Shown here piece by piece: positions 25,809-35,817 of a stretch of DNA of 64,000 nt. Under the pieces are notes generated by a model, which was given only the letters and a program-made list of their open reading frames with translations, ran no database searches and was not told the origin of the DNA. The stretch is taken from NCBI RefSeq assembly GCF_031882575.1, contig NZ_CP134772.1:2499001-2563000 (forward strand). The letters are read 5' to 3'. A program made the position numbers and the translations under genes. The stretch's first letter is position 1. The number at the start of each line of letters is the position of its first letter. This DNA is from Pseudomonas sp. VD-NE ins. Lineage in GTDB: Bacteria > Pseudomonadota > Gammaproteobacteria > Pseudomonadales > Pseudomonadaceae.

Positions 25809-26762
25809 ATGAATCAGGAAGAACAACTCTGCCCCAACGATCTCGTGCTGCTGCACCTCGGCCGGCGCTTGTTGGCAGACGGATATCGGTTCACCACCCC
25901 GACGCCGTTGACCCATCAACGGGTCAACCAGCGTGACGAGGGCCAGATGGCCGACTCTTTGCGTGATGTGTTCGGCTGGTCGCGTCCATTCGCGCCGGGG
26001 CTGTTGTCTGCCGATGAACAGCGGCAACTGCAAGACGCGCAGGTCATTGATAATTACGAAGGCCACCTGAAGAGCAGGGTGCGCTGGTCAAGTCTGGACG
26101 ATTTGCTGTTCGTCCATTCGGCATTCCCCACCGAGGCGGCTGACGCGGTGTTTTTCGGCCCCGACACCTACCGTTTTGCGCAACTGATCCACGCCCACCT
26201 GCAACAGAACTTTGCGCCGATTCATCGCGCGGTGGACATCGGCTGTGGGGCTGGCGTCGGTGCGATCCTGATCGGCCGTGCCCGTCGCGAGGCCGAGGTG
26301 CTGGCGCTGGACATTAACCCTGCGGCGCTGCGTCTGACCGCGATCAACGCGGCGCTGGCGGAAGTTGCCAACGTCGACGTACGCGCCAGTGATCTGTTGC
26401 AGGGCGTCGAGGGCGAGTTTGACCTGATTGTCGCCAATCCACCGTATATGGCCGATCCGGCAGAGCGCGCCTATCGCCATGGTGGCGGGACGCTCGGGGC
26501 AGGGCTGTCGCTGCGCATCGTCGAGCAGGCGCTGAACAGACTGGCGCCCGGCGGCTCGTTATTGCTCTACACCGGCGTGGCGATGGTCGATGGTCGCGAT
26601 CCGTTTCTCGACACCGTGCTGCCGCGCCTCGATGAAAAGCGCTTCGGCTGGACGTATCGCGAACTCGATCCGGATGTCTTCGGCGAGGAACTGCTCAACC
26701 CCGGCTATCAACGGGTCGACCGCATCGCGGTGGTGGCGCTGACCGTGACCCGGATTGGCTGA
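25809..26762 (+). CDS. HemK/N6-type class I methyltransferase
   Basis: 317 residues from ATG 25809 (MNQEEQLCPNDLVLLHLG), with TTAAGGACC upstream; a TTG six bases earlier is less likely. SAM motif I is AVDIGCGAGVGAILIGRA (about residues 140-157). The catalytic motif NPPYM (in DLIVANPPYMADP) is that of methyltransferases acting on amide or exocyclic amino nitrogen, as in PrmB/PrmC-like proteins. The N-terminal 120 residues are not those of PrmC, so the substrate may differ. It is in line with the iron-dependent redox gene and may act with it. Confidence 0.8.
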   Translation: MNQEEQLCPNDLVLLHLGRRLLADGYRFTTPTPLTHQRVNQRDEGQMADSLRDVFGWSRPFAPGLLSADEQRQLQDAQVIDNYEGHLKSRVRWSSLDDLLFVHSAFPTEAADAVFFGPDTYRFAQLIHAHLQQNFAPIHRAVDIGCGAGVGAILIGRARREAEVLALDINPAALRLTAINAALAEVANVDVRASDLLQGVEGEFDLIVANPPYMADPAERAYRHGGGTLGAGLSLRIVEQALNRLAPGGSLLLYTGVAMVDGRDPFLDTVLPRLDEKRFGWTYRELDPDVFGEELLNPGYQRVDRIAVVALTVTRIG

Positions 26763-26779
26763 AACAAGGCAGGTGCACG

Positions 26780-29383
26780 ATGAACAGGAACCTCGACGAC
26801 TACAACCGCATGCGCGATTTTTCGGCGACCTCGGAACCGGCCGCCGTCAAGCGGTCGGGGCGTAAAACCGGCGCCGAGCATGCTTTGCAGTTCTGCATCC
26901 AGAAGCACGACGCTTCGCACCTGCACTACGACTTTCGCCTGGAACTTGATGGCGCACTGAAGAGCTGGGCGGTGCCGAAGGGGCCGTCGCTCGACCCCAA
27001 GGTCAAGCGGCTGGCGGTGCATGTCGAGGATCATCCGCTGGATTACGCAACGTTCGAGGGCAGCATTCCGGAAGGGCATTACGGCGCCGGTGATGTGATC
27101 GTCTGGGATCGCGGCGTGTGGATTCCGCTGGAGGACCCGCACAAGGCCTACGAAAAGGGCAAGCTCAAGTTCGAGCTGCAAGGCGAGAAGCTCGGCGGGG
27201 TCTGGAACTTGGTGCGCACGCACATGCCTGGCAAAAAAGAACAATGGTTTTTGATCAAACATCAGGACAGCGCCGCACGGCCGCAGGATGACTACGATGT
27301 GTTGGCAGCCGAGCCGGACAGTGTGTTGAGCGAACGCACGCTGGTTACCAAGCCCAAGTTGGCCGCCGAGCAAACTAAACCGCCGAAAAAGGCCTCGGCC
27401 AAGGCGCGTAAACCAGCGACCGGCAAGCTTACCGGCGCGCACAAGGCCAAATTGCCGGCACAACTGAAACCGGAACTGGCCACGCTGGTCGACAGCGCAC
27501 CGGAAGGGCAGTGGAGTTACGAGATCAAATTCGACGGCTACCGGATCATGGCGCGCATCGATCATGATCAGGTGCAACTGTTCACTCGCAACGGTCATGA
27601 CTGGACGCACAAATTGCCGCAACAGGCCGCAGCCCTCGCTGCGCTGGGATTGGAATCGGCGTGGCTCGACGGCGAAATGGTCGTCGCCAACGAGCACGGT
27701 GTGCCGGACTTTCAGGCCCTGCAAAATGCCTTTGAAGCTGGAAGCAGCGGCAACATCCTCTACTACCTGTTCGATCTGCCGTATCTCAACGGCGTCGACT
27801 TGCGTGAAGTGCCGGTCGAGGAACGTCGCGCCGCGCTGGCCACAGTGCTCGGCAGTCATGAACAAGCGTTGCTGCGCTTCTCCGAAGCCTTCGACGAAAC
27901 CGCGGATGCACTGCTCAACAGCGCCTGCCAGATGCAGATGGAAGGCCTGATCGGTAAACGCCTCGGCTCGCCGTATGTGTCGCGGCGCAGCAGTGACTGG
28001 ATCAAGCTCAAGTGCAAACACCGTCAGGAGTTTGTGATCGTCGGTTATACCGATCCGAAAGGCTCGCGCAGTGCTTTTGGTGCGTTGTTGCTGGGGCTGC
28101 ATGATCGCGACAGCGGCGAGTTGCGCTACGCCGGCAAGGTCGGCACCGGTTTCAACGAGTCGACGTTGAAAAGCATTCTGACCCAGCTCAAACCGTTGCA
28201 GGTGAAGAAGCCGGCGGTGGTCAATCCACCCAGCGGTTTCGAGGTCAAAGGCGTGCACTGGCTCAAGCCGAAACTGCTGGCGGAAGTCGCGTTTGCTGAA
28301 ATGACCAAGGACGGTTCAGTGCGCCACGCCGTGTTCCATGGCTTGCGCGATGACAAACCGGCCAAGGGCATCACTGAAGAGCGAGCGAAACCGGTGAAGA
28401 CTGCAGAGAAGAAAACCGCCACGAAAAAAACGCCGAAAAAAGCCCCGAAAAAAGCCCCGGCGAGCAATCCAGATACCGCGCCGTCACAGCTCGGACTGGC
28501 CAATGGCAAGGTGCGCATCACGCACCCGGATAGGATAATCGACGCGGTCAGCGGCACCACCAAGATGCAACTGGCCGAGTATTATGCCAGCGTTGCCGAA
28601 TGGATCCTGCCGCAGCTCAAGGATCGCCCGGTGGCGCTGGTACGCGCACCCGACGGCATCGCTGGTGAGTTGTTCTTCCAGAAAAACGCCGAACGCCTGG
28701 CGATCCCCGGCATCACCACGCTGGACAAGGACGTCACCGGACAACCGGTGATGCTGATCAACAACGCCGAAGCGCTGATTGGCGCGGTGCAGATGAGCAC
28801 TGTTGAACTGCACACCTGGAACGCGACCACGGTCGATCTGGACAAGCCTGATCGCTTCGTTCTCGACCTCGATCCGGATCCGGCGCTGCCTTGGAAAAGC
28901 ATGGTCGAAGCGACGGCGCTGACCCTGACCGTGCTCGATGAACTGGGCCTCAAGGCATTCCTCAAAACCAGCGGCGGCAAGGGGATTCACTTGGTGGTGC
29001 CGCTGACCCGCAAACTTGGCTGGGACGAGGTCAAGGACTTCAGCCACGCCATCGTCAGTCATATTGCCAAGCTGTTGCCGGACCGCTTTTCGGCGGTGTC
29101 CGGGCCGAAAAATCGCGTCGGTCGGATCTTTATCGACTATCTGCGCAACGGTCTGGGCGCGACTACGATCTGCGCTTACGCTGCGCGAACCCGCGAAGGT
29201 CTGCCGGTGTCGGTGCCGCTGTTTCGCGAGGAAGTCGCCGAGATCAAGGGCGGCAATCAGTGGAATGTGCACAACGTCCATGAGCGGTTGGCGGAGGTCG
29301 GTGACGAGCCATGGGCGGACATGAAGAAAACCCGCCAGAGCATCACCGCCGAGATGCGCAAGCGACTGGGGCTGAAAAAGTAA
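26780..29383 (+). CDS. ligD: multifunctional DNA ligase D (NHEJ)
   Basis: 867 residues with the Pseudomonas domain order. The 3'-phosphoesterase is at about residues 10-180 (KHDASHLHYDFRLELDG, with the catalytic His/Asp, and GSIPEGHYGAGDVIVWD). The ATP-dependent ligase is at about 225-530, with nucleotidyl Lys250 in YEIKFDGYR and the later motif FEAGSSGNILYYLFDLPYL. A Lys/Ala/Pro-rich linker covers about 535-570. The primase-polymerase is at about 580-867, with the catalytic FVLDLDPDPALPW. By family knowledge it repairs double-strand breaks together with Ku. No ku gene is in the window. It ends directly at the 3' end of the next, convergent gene. Confidence 0.96.
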   Translation: MNRNLDDYNRMRDFSATSEPAAVKRSGRKTGAEHALQFCIQKHDASHLHYDFRLELDGALKSWAVPKGPSLDPKVKRLAVHVEDHPLDYATFEGSIPEGHYGAGDVIVWDRGVWIPLEDPHKAYEKGKLKFELQGEKLGGVWNLVRTHMPGKKEQWFLIKHQDSAARPQDDYDVLAAEPDSVLSERTLVTKPKLAAEQTKPPKKASAKARKPATGKLTGAHKAKLPAQLKPELATLVDSAPEGQWSYEIKFDGYRIMARIDHDQVQLFTRNGHDWTHKLPQQAAALAALGLESAWLDGEMVVANEHGVPDFQALQNAFEAGSSGNILYYLFDLPYLNGVDLREVPVEERRAALATVLGSHEQALLRFSEAFDETADALLNSACQMQMEGLIGKRLGSPYVSRRSSDWIKLKCKHRQEFVIVGYTDPKGSRSAFGALLLGLHDRDSGELRYAGKVGTGFNESTLKSILTQLKPLQVKKPAVVNPPSGFEVKGVHWLKPKLLAEVAFAEMTKDGSVRHAVFHGLRDDKPAKGITEERAKPVKTAEKKTATKKTPKKAPKKAPASNPDTAPSQLGLANGKVRITHPDRIIDAVSGTTKMQLAEYYASVAEWILPQLKDRPVALVRAPDGIAGELFFQKNAERLAIPGITTLDKDVTGQPVMLINNAEALIGAVQMSTVELHTWNATTVDLDKPDRFVLDLDPDPALPWKSMVEATALTLTVLDELGLKAFLKTSGGKGIHLVVPLTRKLGWDEVKDFSHAIVSHIAKLLPDRFSAVSGPKNRVGRIFIDYLRNGLGATTICAYAARTREGLPVSVPLFREEVAEIKGGNQWNVHNVHERLAEVGDEPWADMKKTRQSITAEMRKRLGLKK

Positions 29384-29785
29384 TCAGGTGTCGCGCAGCA
29401 AGTCGTGAGCGTTGAGCAATTCGAAGGCGATTTCCGGGTGATTTTCCAGGCCGCGGCGAATGGCGGCCGGAATCGCTGCGCGGGTCTTGCGGCACAGGCC
29501 CGGTAACTCGTCGATTTGAATAGCGATGCCGCGCATGGTGCGTACTTCGTTGAAGCCGGGGGCGACGTCGACACGAATCCCTAACTGCTCGTACATGCGC
29601 TTTTGCAGGTGTGCGAGGTCAGCGAGGTCTTTGAGTTTTTCCAGGCGCGCCAGCAAGACTTTCTCCTCCTCACGGGTCAGGCGCAGGATGCGCAAATCCG
29701 CGCCGGGAGTCTCCAGCAACGGATCGCGCCCGCAAATGCAGGCGCCGGGCGGGCAGGGGGAGCGCAAGGGCACAGAAGTCGTCAT
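29384..29785 (-). CDS. conserved hypothetical protein with CPPGACICGRD motif
   Basis: 133 residues from ATG 29785, which has GGAGG five bases upstream; the in-frame ATG 12 bases earlier is less well placed. The N-terminus has PCPPGACICGRDPLLE, a compact Cys cluster that could bind metal. The rest is helical and charged (LTREEEKVLLARLEKLKDL). I do not recognise the family. It converges on ligD with no gap, so the two transcripts probably overlap. Confidence 0.7.
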   Translation of the reverse strand: MTTSVPLRSPCPPGACICGRDPLLETPGADLRILRLTREEEKVLLARLEKLKDLADLAHLQKRMYEQLGIRVDVAPGFNEVRTMRGIAIQIDELPGLCRKTRAAIPAAIRRGLENHPEIAFELLNAHDLLRDT

Positions 29786-29865
29786 GGCCTCCATCATAGA
29801 GGCCGTCGGACAGTTTTGCCTATGTGCCGTCAGCGGCCATCCATCGGCTGCTTTATCCGTGACGG

Positions 29866-30180
29866 CTACTGATTCAGGCCTTCGTAATGCACCAGAATCG
29901 CGTTAGCCAGATCTTCATCGCTGGCATTGAGGCCAGGATTGTCCTGGCGAGCCTGTTGCAGCACCGATTCAAGATAAACCCCACGAATGGCCCCGCCACT
30001 GGCGACAAATGCAGACAGGTCGTCACGGGCCGGAATCACCATTTTGTGATCCTTGAAGGTCGAGTACAGCGACGCGGAGACACCCGCTGAAGTGGCGACA
30101 TCACCCGCATCGACGCGGGCCAGCGCCGAACCGACGGGCAGGCATAAGAGTAAAGAAGAAACGAGCACTAACTTGCGCAT
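29866..30180 (-). CDS. small exported DUF2388-like protein
   Basis: 104 residues from ATG 30180 (MRKLVLVSSLLLCLPVG), with a signal peptide cut near residue 22. The mature part has TSAGVSASLYSTFKDHKMVI, ARDDLSAFVASGGAIRGVYL and SDEDLANAILVHYEG, the pattern of DUF2388 proteins found mainly in Pseudomonas. Function unknown. AGGAACACCGTC precedes the start. The 160 bp to sodC hold nothing recognised. Confidence 0.8.
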   Translation of the reverse strand: MRKLVLVSSLLLCLPVGSALARVDAGDVATSAGVSASLYSTFKDHKMVIPARDDLSAFVASGGAIRGVYLESVLQQARQDNPGLNASDEDLANAILVHYEGLNQ

Positions 30181-30340
30181 GACGGTGTTCCTCCACAAGC
30201 GCGAAGCAAAAAGGGAAGGATTACATAATGTGAGAGGCGCGCGCGCGGCGGGAGTTCCGTGGCGCAGCAAAGTCTGCGTTATTGCAAAACAGACGCGGGC
30301 AACGCCATGGCGGGTTGCCCGACTTTCGAGCTGCGATCAG

Positions 30341-30862
30341 TCAGATCACCCCGCAGGCCATGCGCTCGCCGCCACCGCCCAGCGGTTTCGGCATGTCGGC
30401 GTGGTTGTCGCCTCCAGCGTGAATCATCAGGGCGTGACCTTTGATCTCGGAAATCTTTTTCAGACGCGGCGTCAGTACCGGATAGTTGGCGATGCCATCG
30501 GCAGTCACGTACACCGCCGGGAGGTCACCCAAATGACCGTCAGCATACGGGCCGAGGTGCTTGGCGGTTTTTTGCGGATCGAAATGTCCGCCCGCGGCGA
30601 GTGCGGCGCCTTTCACGCCGTCCTTCATACCCGCCTCGCAACTGCCGTTTTCATGCACGTGGAAACCGTGCACGCCGGCCGGCAGAGATTTCAAGTCAGG
30701 TGTAAACAACAAGCCATACGCGGTTTCACTGATGGTTACCGAGCCGATCGCCTGCGGCGCGCCGTCAGCGCTGACCAGATTGATGGCGACTTTTTCCGTC
30801 GCCGCTTGTGCGGTACCGATGGCGAAGGTGCCGAGCAAGCCCAACCACAATGCGCGTTTCAT
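30341..30862 (-). CDS. sodC: periplasmic Cu/Zn superoxide dismutase
   Basis: 173 residues with a signal peptide (MKRALWLGLLGTFAIGTAQA). Metal ligands are in HGFHVHENGSC, GGHFDPQKTAKHLGPYADGH (bridging His and Zn ligands, Asp in HLGDLP) and LMIHAGGDNHAD. The disulfide Cys residues are in NGSCEAG and RMACGVI. It dismutates superoxide in the periplasm. Single gene; ATG 30862 has GGAAAACGCTT upstream. The 245 bp before the chemoreceptor gene hold no further feature I can support. Confidence 0.95.
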   Translation of the reverse strand: MKRALWLGLLGTFAIGTAQAATEKVAINLVSADGAPQAIGSVTISETAYGLLFTPDLKSLPAGVHGFHVHENGSCEAGMKDGVKGAALAAGGHFDPQKTAKHLGPYADGHLGDLPAVYVTADGIANYPVLTPRLKKISEIKGHALMIHAGGDNHADMPKPLGGGGERMACGVI

Positions 30863-31107
30863 AAGCGTTTTCCTTGTGCTGCATGAGTGTTCACAACGAC
30901 GGACTCAATAGCCTGCCGGCATTAACCGGTGATGAAGGCGCACCCGCCTGCGTTGCAAAGTGAGACTTGCCGCGCAATCCGAAAGTTTTGCTGCCTTTAG
31001 CCTGCATGCCGACACCTGCTGACACGCTCTGGCGCGGCAGACCCGTGCAAATAGGCTTAACTGAAGGCTGACAAGCGCTTACGAGCGTGACGAGAGAGGA
31101 AAGTCCG

Positions 31108-32721
31108 GTGTCGATCAAACTGCGTTTAGTGTTGCTGATTGTGACAAGTCTGCTGACGGCCTTGATCGTGAGTCTGGTCAGCTACGTCGGCAATCAGCGG
31201 ATGGCCTCGGCGGTCAGCGATAACGCGGTCAGCATGAGCGCGCTGCGCAACCACATGGAAGCCGACATGATGCACGACGCCCTGCGCGCCGATGTTTACT
31301 CGGCGATGCTGGTGGGGCTGGGGAAAAGCACCAGCACAGCAAGCGAGGTGCGCGATTCGATCAACGAACATGCCGGGCATTTTCGGGAGGTGCTTGAGGA
31401 AAATCTCAAACTGCCGATCAATCCGACATTGCGCACGGCGCTGGAGCATATCAAGCCAAGTCTCGATACCTACATCAACACCGGTGAACGCATGGTCGGG
31501 CTGGCGTTGGACAGCCCGGATGCCGCTCAGCAGGAGCTGGGCACGTTCAACACGGCATTCAGTCAGCTCGAAGAGCAGATGGCGGCGCTTAGCGAGTTGA
31601 TCGAGTCCAATACGCGGCAGACCAGCGAAGGCACCGAATCAGCCATCCGCAGCGCCAACGTCGCGCTCGGCGTGGTGTTGATTGCCAGTCTTGTGCTGCT
31701 GTTGATTCAGGGACGCTGGGTCATTTTGAGCATCATGGGGCCATTGAAAACCGCCAGTCGCATCGCCGAAAGCATCGCCCACGGCAACCTGAGCGAGCCG
31801 ATCACCGAGCCGTCCGGCAAGGACGAAGCCAGTGTCTTGATTCGCACGCTGGCGACCATGCAGCGCGACTTGCGCAACATGATCGATGTGGTGCGGCGCA
31901 ATGCCCACGGCGTCAGTGGCATGAGCGAACAACTCAGCCAGGGCTGCCATCAGGTCGCCGACAGCAGCCAGCAACAAAGCGTGGCTGCCGGCACCATGGC
32001 CGCAGCCGCCAGCCAGATGACCGCGAGCATCGAGGAAATCACCCGCCACGCCGAACGTGCCCTGAGCATGGCCAATCAAGCCGAAACCCTGGCGAAAGAG
32101 GGCGGTGGTGTGATTCATCAAGTGGTCAGCGACATGGACGATATCGCCCGATCAGCGCAACAGTCGGCCCAGGTGATCCGCACGCTGGATCAGGAATCCG
32201 AAGCCATTTTCAACATCATTCAGGTGATCAAGAGCATTGCTGATCAGACCAATCTGCTGGCGCTCAATGCCGCCATTGAAGCGGCCCGGGCCGGTGAGCA
32301 GGGCAGGGGCTTTGCGGTGGTGGCGGATGAAGTGCGCAGTCTGGCGGCACGTACCAGCGCTTCTACCCAGGAAATCGCCGCGATGGTTGCGCGCATTCAG
32401 CACAGCACCCGCGAGGCGGTGAGCAGCATGGAGGCGGGTGTCGCGCAGGTCGACAAGGGCATGGCGGTGACGGCGGATGTCGAGCGGGCCATTCGTGAAA
32501 TCCTCGAGGCGACGTTGAGCACGACGCAACTGGTCAACGACATCACCCGCACGATTGGCGAACAGAGCCAGGCCAGTAACGAGATTGCCCATCAGGTGGA
32601 AATGATTGCCGGCATGTCCGAGGGCAACAGCCGGGTGATCGGGCAAACGGCGAATACCACCGATGAGTTGTCGAGCCTGGCGGGGCAGTTGGCGCAGTCG
32701 GTGGATCGGTTTCGGTTGTAA
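31108..32721 (+). CDS. methyl-accepting chemotaxis protein
   Basis: 537 residues from GTG 31108, chosen because GAGAGGAAAG lies just upstream; a GTG at 31087 is the alternative. TM1 is near residues 7-28, a helical four-helix-bundle-type periplasmic sensor covers about 30-190, and TM2 is near 192-212 ([19 protein letters not shown]). HAMP follows, then the signalling domain with the hairpin tip [20 protein letters not shown] and [14 protein letters not shown]. No CheR-binding pentapeptide is seen at the C-terminus (ends SVDRFRL). Ligand unknown. Confidence 0.93.
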   Translation: MSIKLRLVLLIVTSLLTALIVSLVSYVGNQRMASAVSDNAVSMSALRNHMEADMMHDALRADVYSAMLVGLGKSTSTASEVRDSINEHAGHFREVLEENLKLPINPTLRTALEHIKPSLDTYINTGERMVGLALDSPDAAQQELGTFNTAFSQLEEQMAALSELIESNTRQTSEGTESAIRSANVALGVVLIASLVLLLIQGRWVILSIMGPLKTASRIAESIAHGNLSEPITEPSGKDEASVLIRTLATMQRDLRNMIDVVRRNAHGVSGMSEQLSQGCHQVADSSQQQSVAAGTMAAAASQMTASIEEITRHAERALSMANQAETLAKEGGGVIHQVVSDMDDIARSAQQSAQVIRTLDQESEAIFNIIQVIKSIADQTNLLALNAAIEAARAGEQGRGFAVVADEVRSLAARTSASTQEIAAMVARIQHSTREAVSSMEAGVAQVDKGMAVTADVERAIREILEATLSTTQLVNDITRTIGEQSQASNEIAHQVEMIAGMSEGNSRVIGQTANTTDELSSLAGQLAQSVDRFRL

Positions 32722-32761
32722 TAGCGATTGGAACAATTGCAGTTGTGGCGTCTGAATTGGC

Positions 32762-32862
32762 CTCATCGCTGGCAAGCCAGCTCCCACGATGGGCGGTGGT
32801 GTAAACACAATTGCATTTACAACATCGAACCCTGTGGGAGCGGGCTTGCCCGCGATGAGGCC
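32762..32862. repeat. mixed REP pair
   Basis: CTCATCGCTGGCAAGCCAGC on the left and CCTGTGGGAGCGGGCTTGCC on the right, in inverted orientation. The arms are of different subtypes (GCTGGCTTGCCAGC and GCGGGCTTGCCCGC). It lies between convergent genes. Confidence 0.85.
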
Positions 32863-32899
32863 AGCCCGGTCACTATCCATTCAGGCTAGATAGCTCCCC

Positions 32900-33331
32900 T
32901 CAAAACTTGAACGCTTGCCGCCCCACCAACAACCACTTGCCATCCTGCTTCTGCCAGATCTGAAAATTCTCGATCTCGGTCGGTATCAGCTCAGTGCCCT
33001 TCAACGCCTGCGCGGAAAAGTGGTGGCGCACCAGCGCGGTATCGCCGGACAGGGTGATGGTCTGGTTCTGCATCTCTAGTGTCTTGAACGCGCTCTTGCC
33101 GGTTTCGATGTCGGCGATGAACTCTTTCTTGTCCTGAATCTTGCCGCTGGAATGGCCGTAGGTCAGGTTGGGCGCGGTGAGGGCGTTCAACTCGGCGATG
33201 TCCTTGTGCAGCATCGCCTGGGTCAGATGATCCACCGCTTGGGCAACGTCTTTTTCCGCCGGGGCAGACGCGGCCATGGCGTAACCGTTGAAGGCACAGA
33301 GAAAGCCGATCAGGAGTCGGGTCTTGGTCAT
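32900..33331 (-). CDS. exported SnoaL/NTF2-like protein
   Basis: 143 residues with a signal peptide (MTKTRLLIGFLCAFNGYAMA). The mature part has the NTF2-like layout: VAQAVDHLTQAMLHKDIAEL, LTYGHSSGKIQDKKEFI, and FQIWQKQDGKWLLVGRQAFKF (DUF4440-like). It is possibly a small-molecule-binding periplasmic protein; no catalytic role can be given. AGGAAACACATG gives a clear start. Confidence 0.8.
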   Translation of the reverse strand: MTKTRLLIGFLCAFNGYAMAASAPAEKDVAQAVDHLTQAMLHKDIAELNALTAPNLTYGHSSGKIQDKKEFIADIETGKSAFKTLEMQNQTITLSGDTALVRHHFSAQALKGTELIPTEIENFQIWQKQDGKWLLVGRQAFKF

Positions 33332-33801
33332 GACATGTGTTTCCTTGTTGTTATGAGGTGATGACTGCTTTGTCAGTCATCGTACAACCTAGCAGATAAT
33401 TTTTAGATAGGCACTGCTTCAAGGCGCTAATCGTCGGGGTCATGTTCAGCGTTCGCCGGCCGATAGTGTCTTGAGCGGAAAAAGACTCTCAAGTCGGGAA
33501 CAGACGCGCGGGTTTGCCCTGACGTGATATTCTTCGCGCCAACTTGGTTTGACCTTATTCAGTTTGCTTGCCTTCGGGCGGGCCGACGGAATCCCTGTCG
33601 CTCAAGTAGCTGAGCCAATAATGATAAGAAGTCAGTTCAGAAGGGACATTAACTGAGGTCGATGCAGCATGTCGGCCTTGTGTGCCCACCCGTCAAAATT
33701 GAAGTGTGCCGGAATCTGCGACGCGAGCCTGAGCGTCATCAAAGCGGATCGCATGCAGATAACAGCGGCGGGCGGAAGGCGTTTTATCATAGGTGCAACA
33801 G
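33332..33801. other. 470-bp intergenic region before mqo
   Basis: No credible reading frame. Short inverted repeats occur (for example TGACTG-CTTTG-TCAGTCA near 33360-33377, and CTTCGGGCGGGCC near 33572), but none is followed by a T-run that would define a terminator. The length suggests that mqo has a long leader or complex promoter region. I see no known riboswitch pattern. Confidence 0.4.
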
Positions 33802-35448
33802 ATGTTTAAAAAAGTGAACACAGCCCTGCTGGGTCTGGCTTTGGCGATGGGGATGACATCCGCCAATGCTGACGAAGCAAAGAAAGTCGACGTCCTGCTG
33901 ATCGGCGGCGGCATCATGAGCACCACCCTCGGTGTGTGGATCAATGAGCTGGAGCCAAGCTGGTCGATGGAAATGGTCGAGCGCCTCGACGGCGTCGCCC
34001 TGGAAAGCTCCAACGGCTGGAACAACGCCGGTACCGGTCACTCGGCGCTCGCTGAGCTGAACTACACCCCGGAAGACGACAAAGGCAACGTAACGATCCC
34101 GAAAGCCGTCGAGATCAACGAAGCGTTCCAGGTCTCTCGTCAGTTCTGGGCCTGGCAGGTTCAGCAAGGCGTTCTGAAGAACCCTCGCTCGTTCATCAAC
34201 ACCACTCCGCACATGAGCTTCGTGTGGGGCGATGACAACATCAAGTTCCTGAAAAAGCGCTACGAAGCCCTGCAAGCGAGCCCGCTGTTCGCCGGCATGC
34301 AGTACTCCGAAGACCCGGCTGTGATCAAGAAGTGGGTCCCGCTGATGATGGAAGGGCGTGACCCGAACCAGAAAATCGCGGCCACCTGGAGCCCGCTGGG
34401 TACCGACATGAACTTCGGCGAAATCACCCGCCAGTTCGCCACGTACCTGCAGACCAAGCCTAACTTCGATCTGAAACTGTCGAGCGAAGTCCAGGACATC
34501 ACCAAGAATGCCGACGGCACTTGGCGCGTCAGTTACAAAAACCTGAAAGACGGCACTAAAACCGAAACCGACGCCAAGTTCGTGTTCATCGGCGCGGGCG
34601 GCGGTGCACTGCACCTGCTGCAGAAGTCGGGTATTCCTGAAGCCAAGGAATACGCTGGCTTCCCGGTGGGTGGTTCGTTCCTGGTGACCGATAACCCGGC
34701 CATCGCTGAACAGCACCTGGCCAAGGCCTACGGTAAAGCATCGGTTGGCGCACCACCGATGTCCGTTCCGCACCTGGACACCCGTGTTCTGGACGGCAAG
34801 CGCGTCATCCTGTTTGGCCCATTCGCGACCTTCAGCACCAAGTTCCTGAAGGAAGGCTCGTACCTGGACCTGCTGACCAGCACCACCACCCACAACATCT
34901 GGCCTATGACCAAGGTCGGCATCAAGGAATACCCGCTGGTCGAGTACCTGGCTGGCCAACTGATGCTGTCGGATGAAGACCGCATGAACGCGCTGAAGGA
35001 ATACTTCCCGAACGCCAAAGCCGAAGACTGGCGCCTGTGGCAAGCGGGCCAACGCGTGCAAATCATCAAACGTGATGAAGCCGCTGGTGGCGTGCTGAAG
35101 TTGGGCACCGAAATCGTTGCTGCACAAGACGGCTCCATCGCCGGCCTGCTGGGCGCATCGCCAGGCGCGTCGACGGCTGCACCGATCATGCTGAGCGTGC
35201 TGCAAAAAGTCTTCAAAGACAAAGTCGCAACGCCAGAGTGGCAAACCAAGCTGCACCAGATCGTTCCAAGCTACGGCACTCAGTTGAACAGCGATCCAGC
35301 CAAAGTGGCTGCAGAATGGGCTTACACCGCCAAAATCCTCGAACTGCCGACACCACCAGTGATCGGTCAGGTGGCTGCTCCTGCGGCACCTGCAGCTGAA
35401 AAAGCTGAAGCGCCGAAGGAAAACGCTGCACGTGACATGGCGCTGTAA
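33802..35448 (+). CDS. mqo: malate:quinone oxidoreductase
   Basis: 548 residues from ATG 33802, with AGGTG eight bases upstream; a GTG nine bases earlier is the alternative. After a signal-like N-terminus ([20 protein letters not shown]) comes the FAD motif [16 protein letters not shown]. Conserved Mqo segments follow: [55 protein letters not shown], and [16 protein letters not shown]. It oxidises malate to oxaloacetate and passes electrons to the quinone pool at the membrane, replacing or supplementing soluble malate dehydrogenase. The last 25 residues are an Ala/Pro/Glu-rich tail. A strong terminator follows. Confidence 0.95.
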   Translation: MFKKVNTALLGLALAMGMTSANADEAKKVDVLLIGGGIMSTTLGVWINELEPSWSMEMVERLDGVALESSNGWNNAGTGHSALAELNYTPEDDKGNVTIPKAVEINEAFQVSRQFWAWQVQQGVLKNPRSFINTTPHMSFVWGDDNIKFLKKRYEALQASPLFAGMQYSEDPAVIKKWVPLMMEGRDPNQKIAATWSPLGTDMNFGEITRQFATYLQTKPNFDLKLSSEVQDITKNADGTWRVSYKNLKDGTKTETDAKFVFIGAGGGALHLLQKSGIPEAKEYAGFPVGGSFLVTDNPAIAEQHLAKAYGKASVGAPPMSVPHLDTRVLDGKRVILFGPFATFSTKFLKEGSYLDLLTSTTTHNIWPMTKVGIKEYPLVEYLAGQLMLSDEDRMNALKEYFPNAKAEDWRLWQAGQRVQIIKRDEAAGGVLKLGTEIVAAQDGSIAGLLGASPGASTAAPIMLSVLQKVFKDKVATPEWQTKLHQIVPSYGTQLNSDPAKVAAEWAYTAKILELPTPPVIGQVAAPAAPAAEKAEAPKENAARDMAL

Positions 35449-35465
35449 CTAGCTGCCTGATGCAC

Positions 35466-35503
35466 AAAGCCCACTGAACCGGCGACGGTCAGTGGGCTTT
35501 TTT
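35466..35503 (+). terminator. rho-independent terminator of mqo
   Basis: Stem AAAGCCCACTGA / TCAGTGGGCTTT with an 11-base loop, ending in six T. It starts 17 bp after the mqo stop codon. Confidence 0.9.
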
Positions 35504-35529
35504 GTGGACGCGTCCCGTACACACCCTAT

Positions 35530-35615
35530 GTAGAGGCTGCTGAGGGCTACGATCTTTGGATCCTGGCCTTTAAAAAGATCGCAGCCTTCATTAACTCCTA
35601 CAGGGTATTCAAGCG
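35530..35615. repeat. degenerate REP hairpin (GTAGGAGCTGC class)
   Basis: TAGAGGCTGCTGAGGGCTAC and AAAAGATCGCAGCC ... ACTCCTACAGG form a decayed version of the GTAGGAGCTGCCGAAGGCTGCGATC element that is intact at 58131-58217. Confidence 0.6.
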
Positions 35616-35624
35616 GTCAGGTGT

Positions 35625-35755
35625 TCAGGGTTTTGCATTGGCCAGACAAGCACCGAGTCGCCGATCCATAGCCTCCCCCAATGCCGGCAGGCCACTGAAT
35701 GGCCGCACCATCACCTCAATTAGGAGAATTTCCCAGCTTTTATCAAAGTGAGAAT
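35625..35755 (-). pseudogene. 3' remnant of an NTF2-like gene
   Basis: On the minus strand the sequence reads HFDKSWEILLIEVMVRPFSG and continues LPALGEAMDRRLGACLANAKP to a TGA at 35627-35625. This matches the C-terminus of the intact gene at 38174-38614 (FDESGKIVEFEVMVRPLSG, QALGEEMGRRLAIYLHAAK). Upstream of the remnant the similarity ends, and AT-rich unrelated DNA begins. So the 5' part of an old paralogue was lost, probably when the neighbouring island arrived. Confidence 0.7.
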
Positions 35756-35817
35756 ATAGCTAATACTTTTAGCTGTGGAATGGTCGAGATTTTAGGTCGC
35801 GAACGAAGTTTTTTCTG

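Noticed and set aside
33787..35256. 489-codon open frame on the minus strand
   Set aside because: Antisense of mqo, whose sense frame has all family motifs.
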